From: UBA2277 sp035477615 | GTDB taxonomy: Bacteria > Patescibacteriota > Microgenomatia > UBA1400 > MFAQ01 | Reading direction: 5' to 3' | Length of the DNA stretch: 10,372 bases | Assembly (NCBI GenBank): GCA_035477615.1 | Contig: DATIKJ010000034.1 | Location: forward strand, 1 to 10,372 | Part shown: positions 5,277 through 10,372 of the stretch, in pieces | Layout: every line of letters begins with the position of its first letter | Position numbering within the stretch: position 1 is the stretch's first letter | Translations under genes and position numbers: made by a program | Notes under the pieces: generated by a model | Seen by the model: only the letters and a program-made list of their open reading frames with translations | Told to the model about the DNA's origin: nothing | Database searches by the model: none

Positions 5277-6950
5277 ATGAAGTGGAGATATTTAATTATT
5301 GTGGCGATTGCTTTTGGTTTTTTTGCCGGATTGGTTTCGGCGGAAACAGATTGTGGTGAGGACACAGGATGTATTCAAAAGCAGATAGATGAACTTACTG
5401 TATTACTTAATACAAATAAAGGAGAGGCAAGTAAAATTCAGGCGAAATTAAAATCAATTCAATCACAGATTAATGTTGCTACTACAAAACTAAAATTAAC
5501 AGAAGCTAATATTAAAGACAGAAGTGAGAAAGTGTCGACGCAGTATTTAGTTTTGTCGGTGAAGATACGAGAGATGTATATGAGACTTCGATCTCAACCC
5601 TTATGGATTAGCTTGTTTTCGACGATGAACATGGGGGAGGTAAGGCGAGAGTTGGCATACAGACAAGATAGTAATGAGACAGACAAACAGGTGATTGTGA
5701 GCTTGGTTTCGGAAATTGGTAATTTGGAGTCAGACAAAAAAAAGTTGGAAGAACAGAAAACCCAACTTGCAAAATTACAAGCAGATCTGGATAAACAGAA
5801 TGCATCTTTTCAAGCAACAATTAAAGATCTTTCTTCAAAAATTGCGGTTCTTTCTGCTAAACAGCAAGCAATTATTGACGCTCGTTCTGGTTCGTTTATT
5901 ACTGGTGTTGGTTCTGTACCAATTGGATCGGACTATGACGCTTCGATAGCTGGATTTAATGCAGGGGCACCAAGTGGATCTTTTGGAGTATTTAGTTTTG
6001 GGGCGTATACACATCGAAAAGGAATGAGTCAGTATGGAGCAAAAGCCAGAGCAGAAAGTCAAGACTTTGAAAGTATTTTGGAAGCGTATTACGGGAAGCG
6101 TCCTGTAAATAAAGATACTGGTGGAGATATTATTGTAAATGGGAACTCAATGAATTTTGAAGACAAGTATTTAATGGGAATTGCGGAGATGCCATCTGAT
6201 TGGCCGGAAGCAGCGTTAAAAGCCCAAGCTGTGGCCGCGAGAACATATGCATATAGATATAAACAAGAGGGGAAGTCGATATGTACGACAGAAAGTTGTC
6301 AGGTGTATTCAGAAACAAAGGCTAATAATCCTCCTGAACAGTGGAAGAAGGCAGTGAATGATACAAGAGGAAAAATTCTTGAAGATGTGGTGACATATTA
6401 TTCATCGACGACTGGAGGATATTTAAGCACTTCTGGATGGGACACAACAGATAAATCGGCTGGTGGTGATTGGACCACAAAAGCTTGGGAAAGTAAGGCT
6501 GGTAGCCCTTGGTTTTATAAGGCTTGGTATCGTAGTGGATATAAAAATTCTGATAACTCTTGTGGAAGAAAGCCTTGGCTAAGTGAAGAAGAAATGGCGG
6601 ATATTATTAATTCTTGGTTGGTATTGAAGCAGGGAGAAGGATCGGGAGTAGATACAGGAAGAATTGTGCCAGTAACGATAAGTAGTTGTAAGGTGGGTGG
6701 TCAGAGCGGAGAGCCTTATTCTATGTCTGAGTTACGATCAAAACTGAGTAATCCTGTTACTAGTATTTCTGGAAAACCAGTGTTGACGAATGACGGTTCT
6801 GGAAACACAACCAATGTTAGATTTTCGACAAATAGAGGCGAGATTAATATTTCTGGATTGCAGTTTAAAGAAGTATTTAATACAAGAGCTCCTGGATATA
6901 TCTCAATTCCTCAAAAAGGATTTGCTTTTTTTAATATCGAGAGAAAGTAA
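5277..6950 (+). CDS. Secreted coiled-coil protein with SpoIID/LytB peptidoglycan-cleaving domain
   Basis: 557 residues. A signal peptide (about 1-22, ending V-S-A) is followed by a long coiled-coil region (about 32-203) like that of CwlO/EnvC-type wall enzymes, a Gly/Ser-rich linker, and a SpoIID/LytB domain (about 235-557). In the domain GAYTHRKGMSQYGA (242-255) precedes the core Y-L-M-G-I-A-E-M-P (298-306), with Glu304 at the position of the SpoIID catalytic glutamate. Then come A-L-K-A-Q-A-V-A-A-R-T-Y-A-Y (313-326), the C-T-T-E-S-C-Q-V-Y segment with Cys336 and Cys341, and Y-S-S-T-T-G-G-Y (375-382). SpoIID enzymes cut glycan strands as lytic transglycosylases. The gene diverges from the Cys-rich pilin-like operon across 42 bp, so it could open the wall for a surface appendage. 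That link is inference. There is no Shine-Dalgarno sequence; the ATG lies just after TAAATAATAG. Confidence 0.9.
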   Translation: MKWRYLIIVAIAFGFFAGLVSAETDCGEDTGCIQKQIDELTVLLNTNKGEASKIQAKLKSIQSQINVATTKLKLTEANIKDRSEKVSTQYLVLSVKIREMYMRLRSQPLWISLFSTMNMGEVRRELAYRQDSNETDKQVIVSLVSEIGNLESDKKKLEEQKTQLAKLQADLDKQNASFQATIKDLSSKIAVLSAKQQAIIDARSGSFITGVGSVPIGSDYDASIAGFNAGAPSGSFGVFSFGAYTHRKGMSQYGAKARAESQDFESILEAYYGKRPVNKDTGGDIIVNGNSMNFEDKYLMGIAEMPSDWPEAALKAQAVAARTYAYRYKQEGKSICTTESCQVYSETKANNPPEQWKKAVNDTRGKILEDVVTYYSSTTGGYLSTSGWDTTDKSAGGDWTTKAWESKAGSPWFYKAWYRSGYKNSDNSCGRKPWLSEEEMADIINSWLVLKQGEGSGVDTGRIVPVTISSCKVGGQSGEPYSMSELRSKLSNPVTSISGKPVLTNDGSGNTTNVRFSTNRGEINISGLQFKEVFNTRAPGYISIPQKGFAFFNIERK

Positions 6951-6960
6951 TTTTGTATAG

Positions 6961-6985
6961 AAACTCGATCAGGTCAGGAATGACA
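6961..6985. repeat. Degenerate dispersed palindromic repeat (TGTCATTCC type)
   Basis: Read on the minus strand the stretch begins TGTCATTCCTGACCTGATC. I recall this as the start of a dispersed palindromic element common in many bacterial genomes, where the pattern closes with GATCAGGAAT. Here the closing arm has decayed to GATCGAGTTT, so the hairpin is largely lost. The identification is from memory of the motif and was not searched. Confidence 0.4.
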
Positions 6986-6991
6986 ATAAAT

Positions 6992-7072
6992 GAGATCACC
7001 AAGTCGTGGGTACACTCCTCGTGATGATGGAGTGAGATTGCTACACGAGTATGTTCTCAGTGATGAGGGGAG
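6992..7072. repeat. Two tandem degenerate repeat units, GAGAT...GTGATGA type
   Basis: Unit 1 (6992-7032) and unit 2 (7034-7072) align along their length. Both begin GAGAT, continue with a variable middle, and end in similar blocks (TCCTCGTGATGATGGAG versus TTCTCAGTGATGAGGGGAG). Unit 1 retains short pairing arms (ATCAC 6995-6999 with GTGAT 7021-7025), and CTCGTG (7018-7023) pairs with CACGAG (7044-7049) across the units. The ends resemble the widespread intergenic GAGATTGC...CAATGAC repeat family. Together with 6961-6985 they fill most of the gap after the SpoIID-like gene. Confidence 0.5.
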
Positions 7073-7075
7073 GTT

Positions 7076-7084
7076 TGGTACAAT
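7076..7084 (+). promoter_or_regulatory. Extended -10 element of the PH-domain gene
   Basis: TGGTACAAT matches the extended -10 pattern TGnTAtAAT with a single change. It ends five bases before the ATG at 7090, predicting transcription from about the A of that ATG. This supports 7090 as a leaderless start and places the upstream ATGs at 7051 and 7063 outside the transcript. Confidence 0.5.
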
Positions 7085-7089
7085 TAGCT

Positions 7090-7734
7090 ATGCCGGAGAT
7101 ATTTGGAGCAAATAAGGTAGCAGATGTTCATGAGGTGGTTGAACTGGAGAAAAGTGGTAAGTTTAAAAGTTTGTTTGGTTCTTTTGTGGTGACTCCTCCA
7201 AAAACAAGATTTGAGTCACAAGATAATGATGAAAAGATTGTAATTTTAGGACGGAAACATTTCGTAGTTAATCTGAAGTGGATGGCTTTGGCTTGTTTTG
7301 CTTTTTTTGTACCCATGTTCTGGGGAGAGTTTCCGATGGTAAAGGCTCTCGACACAAATACAAGTTTTATTTTGAGTGTTATCTGGTACTCTGCCTTACT
7401 ATTTTATGTAATTCAAAATTTTGTTTTGTGGTTTTATAACGTGTATATAGTGACCAATGAGCGATTGGTAGATGTTGATTTTTTTGGATTGATGTACAAA
7501 AACATTAATGTGACACAGATAGAAAAGCTGCAAGATGTTAACTACTCACAAAGAGGAATTTTTTCCAGTTTTTTTAATTATGGGGATGTAGTAGTGCAGA
7601 CATCTTCGGAACAGCGATCTGATGACAGAAGTGAGAGATCAGCTTTTACTTTTAATGCAGTAGCGAATCCGGATTTGGTTGTTAAAATTATTTCTGAGTT
7701 AATGGAAGAAGTGAGTAAACAAAATAGTAGATAA
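7090..7734 (+). CDS. Membrane protein with bacterial PH (bPH2-like) domain
   Basis: 214 residues from the chosen start. A cytoplasmic-looking N-terminal stretch (MPEIFGANK...) is followed by two membrane helices (about 62-78 and 92-116) and then a PH-like domain (about 117-205) with the bPH2-type pattern Y-I-V-T-N-E-R-L-V, a Q-I-E-K-L-Q-D-V-N strand, and F-F-N-Y-G-D-V-V-V-Q-T. Such proteins are membrane-anchored and of unknown exact role. The frame extends up to ATG codons at 7051 and 7063, but these fall in degenerate repeat sequence. The MPEIF start fits what I recall of related Patescibacteria proteins (MPDIF-like) and has an extended -10 directly before it. It is followed after one base by a 73-residue membrane protein, so the two are probably co-expressed. 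Confidence 0.85.
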   Translation: MPEIFGANKVADVHEVVELEKSGKFKSLFGSFVVTPPKTRFESQDNDEKIVILGRKHFVVNLKWMALACFAFFVPMFWGEFPMVKALDTNTSFILSVIWYSALLFYVIQNFVLWFYNVYIVTNERLVDVDFFGLMYKNINVTQIEKLQDVNYSQRGIFSSFFNYGDVVVQTSSEQRSDDRSERSAFTFNAVANPDLVVKIISELMEEVSKQNSR

Positions 7735-7735
7735 A

Positions 7736-7957
7736 ATGGAAACAATACTAAATGGACAAATAACAGTCAGTTTGGTAGTTGGAATAATGGCGAAGATAAT
7801 GATGGTTCTTTTGTTTTTGATGTCTTTGGTAATGCTCCGACAGACGGCTTTGATGGACAAGGTAATTAAAATTCCGGTTGGAGGCAGTATAAAGACGCTT
7901 GTTTGGAGTTTTTCGGCCTTATTATTGCTACTAACTGTTATAGTAGTATTAGCGTGA
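7736..7957 (+). CDS. Small two-helix membrane protein, unknown function
   Basis: 73 residues with two hydrophobic helices (about 10-33 and 50-72) joined by a short basic loop, R-Q-T-A-L-M-D-K-V-I-K-I-P. It starts one base after the stop of the PH-domain gene and its TGA overlaps the GTG of the next gene as GTGA (7954-7957), so the three are a translationally coupled unit. The pattern of a first helix, a loop like RQxxLMxK, then a second helix resembles small uncharacterised membrane proteins found in Patescibacteria; I cannot name a function. No Shine-Dalgarno sequence of note precedes it. Confidence 0.75.
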   Translation: METILNGQITVSLVVGIMAKIMMVLLFLMSLVMLRQTALMDKVIKIPVGGSIKTLVWSFSALLLLLTVIVVLA

Positions 7958-9834
7958 ATACCAGTCTGGGTATAAATTTTTTCAGGACAGTCAACGAAGA
8001 GGGTTCAAATGGTTGGGCTCAGGTTTATGCACGAATTCCGTTTGATGATTATGAGTTAAAAGAAAAGGGAGCTCTTTTTGGTGTAGTGTTGGGGAAGCCT
8101 TTAGAAAACTGGGCGGATGTTGAGGCGGAAGTGATGGAATGGACGGACGAGTATTTTAATAAAACGGAAGGATGTGGAGACTTGGGACTTTTTGCTAGTA
8201 ACTTTAAGGAAAAGTATCCAGAGGTTGAGGGAGCGTGGTTGTGGGTTGTATCGGAGCAAGAAGGAAAAAGAGAGATTAAAACAATACGTTGGGGAATGGC
8301 GGGAGTGAGTTTAGTAAGAGGAGGAAAAGAGTATGAATTAACAACTAATGAGGGAAAAATTATCAAGGGTTTGGTAGAAGAAAAAGATCGTTTGATGATG
8401 TGGTCTGGGAAATTGGGTAGTATTTTGAAATCAGAAGAAGTTGGAATTGTGAACGAAGATACGGTAGAAAAATTTGGAAATAAATTAACGGAAGCTCGGG
8501 AAGCAGCAGCGGGATTGTTTTTTGATTTTGATAAACAAAGTATTGTTTCAGTAGAGACGAAGGCCGAAGAGGTGGTTGGGAAGGAGTCTCAAGTTGAGCA
8601 AATCAGAGAAAAAATTGATTTAGAAAAAGAAGAAGACTTGGCGAGCGAGGAACTGGTTGGACCAGTGAGAACAAAAGATAAGTTTATTAATTGGTGGGGT
8701 AGAGTTCGATCTTCAAGAAATCAGGAAATACATGTTGACAGTGAGAGAGTACAAAAAAGAAAGAAATGGGCGGTGTTTTTGGGAGTTTTATTTTTAATTT
8801 TATTGGCGGTTAGCTTGGTGACTGGGTCAATAAAAATAAAAGCTGATCGAGAAGCAAAGAAGTGGCGAGAGTTTTCTGAACCAATAACAAAAAATATTGA
8901 AGAGGCTCAGGAGTTGGTGAAAATAAATCCTTCGGGAGCTAAGAAGTTGGTTGACGATGTAAGAAAAATTTTTGATGTACAAAAAGCAGAGTTTGTGAAG
9001 GGAAAATATAAGGATGAAGTAGTGGTATTGGAGCAAAAACTTAATGAAGCTTGGACAGTAACTTCTGGAGAAAAAGAAAGTCAGATAGAGGAGGTAGTAA
9101 ATATTCAGTTAGTTAGACCGGGATTTGGGGGAGAGAAAATGAGTCTTATCAAAACGGGAAGCATGCTAGCACTGGATAGCAAACTAGGAATAGTGGTGTC
9201 TGCAGAGTTAACCAAGAAAGATATTAAAGTGGTGGCCGGAAAAGGTGAAGGGATGGGGTGGTTGGACGCTGTTAGTGATGGTAGTAAGGTTTTGGTGTTG
9301 ACTAGTAAGGGAGTAAGTGTTGATGGGAAGGAAAGTGGTGGAGTGGTTTTTGATATGGCGGTGAGTAGACCTGTAGCGTTGGGTCGATTTGGAGCTAGCC
9401 TTTACGTACTAGATAGTGGAAACAAGGAAATATATAAATATGGAGCAATTAGTGATGGATATGGAGACAGAACTCGATGGTTGAAGCAAGATCAGTCGAT
9501 AAGTGTGACACCTGTCGACATGGCGATTGATAGTGACGTATGGATTTTGGGAGATTCGGGTGAGGTGGAAAGATTTAGACGTGGAGTACGTGAGCAGTTT
9601 AGTATAAGCGGTTTTCCTGAGGGAGCAAAAACAGGAAAGATTGCTGTACAGCTAGAAGGACCTAACTTGGCAATGTTGGACAGTGTAAACGGAACAGTAA
9701 TTGTGTGCAGTAAGGAAACTGGAAATTGTGGCCAGCAGCTAAAATCAGAAAAACTTAAGACGGCAACTGATATTGAGTATGATGGAGAAAGTTTGTTGGT
9801 GTTAGTATCGGGAACTGTGAGTGTCTTGAAGTGA
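7954..9834 (+). CDS. Large single-pass membrane protein with propeller-like extracellular domain, unknown function
   Basis: 626 residues from GTG 7954, chosen because it makes the classic GTGA overlap with the upstream stop; the longer frame from ATG 7903 would overlap by 55 bases and add an unrelated leader. Residues 1 to about 200 form a globular domain (MNTSLGINFFRTV onward); its strand order and a segment ending G-L-V-E-E-K-D-R-L-M-M-W vaguely recall a PPM-type phosphatase fold, but no metal-binding Asp motifs are visible. An acidic linker leads to R-K-K at about 269-271, a membrane helix (about 272-293), a charged helical stalk (about 297-369), then strand-rich repeats (about 380-626) such as GASLYVLDSGNKEIYKY, typical of a beta-propeller. 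The positive-inside rule puts the N-terminus in the cytoplasm and the propeller outside. I do not recognise a named family. Confidence 0.78.
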   Translation: MNTSLGINFFRTVNEEGSNGWAQVYARIPFDDYELKEKGALFGVVLGKPLENWADVEAEVMEWTDEYFNKTEGCGDLGLFASNFKEKYPEVEGAWLWVVSEQEGKREIKTIRWGMAGVSLVRGGKEYELTTNEGKIIKGLVEEKDRLMMWSGKLGSILKSEEVGIVNEDTVEKFGNKLTEAREAAAGLFFDFDKQSIVSVETKAEEVVGKESQVEQIREKIDLEKEEDLASEELVGPVRTKDKFINWWGRVRSSRNQEIHVDSERVQKRKKWAVFLGVLFLILLAVSLVTGSIKIKADREAKKWREFSEPITKNIEEAQELVKINPSGAKKLVDDVRKIFDVQKAEFVKGKYKDEVVVLEQKLNEAWTVTSGEKESQIEEVVNIQLVRPGFGGEKMSLIKTGSMLALDSKLGIVVSAELTKKDIKVVAGKGEGMGWLDAVSDGSKVLVLTSKGVSVDGKESGGVVFDMAVSRPVALGRFGASLYVLDSGNKEIYKYGAISDGYGDRTRWLKQDQSISVTPVDMAIDSDVWILGDSGEVERFRRGVREQFSISGFPEGAKTGKIAVQLEGPNLAMLDSVNGTVIVCSKETGNCGQQLKSEKLKTATDIEYDGESLLVLVSGTVSVLK

Positions 9835-9857
9835 TGCAGGCTAGGTGAGGCTTGGGT

Positions 9858-9863
9858 TACAAT
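9858..9863 (+). promoter_or_regulatory. -10 element of smpB
   Basis: TACAAT ends five bases before the ATG at 9869, the same distance as in front of the PH-domain gene, predicting a leaderless smpB transcript. The upstream GGTGAGG (9844-9850) is 18 bases from the ATG, too far to be its Shine-Dalgarno sequence. No -35 match is seen. Confidence 0.42.
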
Positions 9864-9868
9864 ATATC

Positions 9869-10309
9869 ATGCTTGCGGAAAACAAAAAAGCCAAGTTTGA
9901 TTACGAAATAATTGAGGACTACGAGTCTGGTATTGTTTTGAGTGGAGCAGAGGTAAAAAGTATCAGAAGTGGGGGGACAACTATGTTGGGAGCTAGAGTA
10001 GTTTTTGAGGATGATGGCGCTTATGTGATTGGTATGAATATTCCAAAGTATAGGTACGATAGTACTGAAGAATATGTACCAGACAAAAGAAGAAAATTGT
10101 TGCTACATAGGAAAGAAATTGTGGAAATTCAAACAAAAATGAGATCAGCTGGGTTGACAGTTGTGCCTATCTTACTGTATAATAAGGGTAGTCTCGTAAA
10201 GGTAAAGATCGCTTTAGTTCGGGGCAAGAAGAAGTTTGAAAAAAGAGAGATACTTAAAAAGCGTGAAAGTCAGTTAGGAATCGCGAGACGATTAAAACTA
10301 ACAAACTGA
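9869..10309 (+). CDS. smpB: SsrA-binding protein SmpB (trans-translation)
   Basis: 146 residues. SmpB binds tmRNA and brings it to stalled ribosomes so that the nascent chain is tagged and the ribosome released. The family signature is clear: MLAENKKAKFDYEI at the N-terminus, then Y-E-S-G-I-V-L-S-G-A-E-V-K-S-I-R (22-37), a central R-R-K-L-L-L-H-R-K-E-I (74-84), and a basic C-terminal tail. The frame also opens at GTG 9845, which would add eight residues (MRLGLQYI), but family proteins begin near the N-K-K-A segment and a TACAAT -10 element sits between the two starts. It follows the propeller protein after 34 bases. No tmRNA gene (ssrA) is evident in the window. Confidence 0.95.
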   Translation: MLAENKKAKFDYEIIEDYESGIVLSGAEVKSIRSGGTTMLGARVVFEDDGAYVIGMNIPKYRYDSTEEYVPDKRRKLLLHRKEIVEIQTKMRSAGLTVVPILLYNKGSLVKVKIALVRGKKKFEKREILKKRESQLGIARRLKLTN

Positions 10310-10320
10310 AAGGTTTAAAA

Positions 10321-10372
10321 ATGGACTTATTTTGGACGAAAGTTATGCCTGCAAGTATAGTTAATTATTCAT
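10321..10372 (+). CDS. Start of an unidentified gene (5' end only)
   Basis: An ATG at 10321 is preceded by AAAGG (10309-10313) at seven bases, the best Shine-Dalgarno sequence in the window, overlapping the smpB stop. Seventeen codons are visible, MDLFWTKVMPASIVNYS, open to the window edge. There is too little sequence to name a family. The gene is probably translated from the smpB transcript. It could also be a chance frame in smpB downstream sequence. Confidence 0.5.
   Translation, partial: MDLFWTKVMPASIVNYS

Noticed and set aside
7051..7089. N-terminal extension MFSVMRGGLVQLA of the PH-domain protein
   Set aside because: It is encoded in degenerate repeat sequence, has no ribosome-binding site, and a better-supported start lies at 7090.
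7903..7953. Longer start of the propeller protein at ATG 7903
   Set aside because: It would overlap the 73-residue membrane gene by 55 bases, while GTG 7954 gives a standard 4-base overlap and a natural N-terminus.
9845..9868. GTG start of smpB adding eight residues
   Set aside because: The family starts near the N-K-K-A segment, and the -10 element lies inside this stretch.
10310..10372. Possible tmRNA (ssrA) next to smpB
   Set aside because: No tRNA-like acceptor end or tag-like reading frame is seen in the 63 bases available; an ATG with a Shine-Dalgarno sequence explains the region better.

Overview
The window reads like a genome fragment from a Candidate Phyla Radiation (Patescibacteria) bacterium, most likely a Microgenomates-type lineage. 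This is inference from gene content: an array of small two-helix proteins of the type IV secretion pilin-like kind, a Cys-rich pilin fusion, a coiled-coil/SpoIID protein, a PH-domain membrane protein followed by a tiny two-helix protein, and tight gene packing. TGA is a normal stop in at least five genes (both prenyl-chain-neighbouring and pilin genes, plus smpB), so the Gracilibacteria-type recoding of TGA as glycine is not used.

Layout. Positions 1-2123 (minus strand) hold a run of six paralogous pilin-like genes, the last one leaving the window at its left edge. Five of them are packed with gaps of 0-3 bases or a 4-base overlap. A 34-bp divergent gap with a symmetric palindrome separates them from a trans-type polyprenyl diphosphate synthase (2158-3237, plus). 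A small unrecognised plus-strand reading frame follows (3281-3661) and converges with uppS (3473-4183, minus), the cis-type undecaprenyl diphosphate synthase. uppS sits downstream of two further pilin-like genes (4208-4546 and the Cys-rich 4551-5234). Divergent from these is a secreted coiled-coil/SpoIID peptidoglycan enzyme (5277-6950). After a roughly 140-bp gap full of degenerate dispersed-repeat sequence comes a plus-strand block: PH-domain membrane protein (7090-7734), 73-residue membrane protein (7736-7957), a large single-pass protein with a propeller-like C-terminus (7954-9834), smpB (9869-10309) and the first codons of another gene (10321 onward).

How the parts may work together. Eight pilin-like proteins, a peptidoglycan-cleaving enzyme and two isoprenoid-chain synthases (lipid carrier supply) all point to the cell envelope. 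The most interesting system is the expanded pilin-like family, plausibly the building blocks of a type IV secretion-like pilus made of several different subunits, with the Cys-rich member as a candidate tip or adhesive subunit. No ATPase, VirB6 or channel gene lies in the window, so the link to a secretion machine rests on family resemblance.

Two cross-cutting signals stand out. First, several genes have a good -10 promoter element only 5-10 bases before the ATG and no Shine-Dalgarno sequence, which suggests leaderless mRNAs and helps choose the starts of smpB and the PH-domain gene. Second, the pilin-like proteins all start with a very short leader (8-15 residues) ending in an A-x-A-like or similar small-residue motif, without the usual hydrophobic core of a signal peptide.
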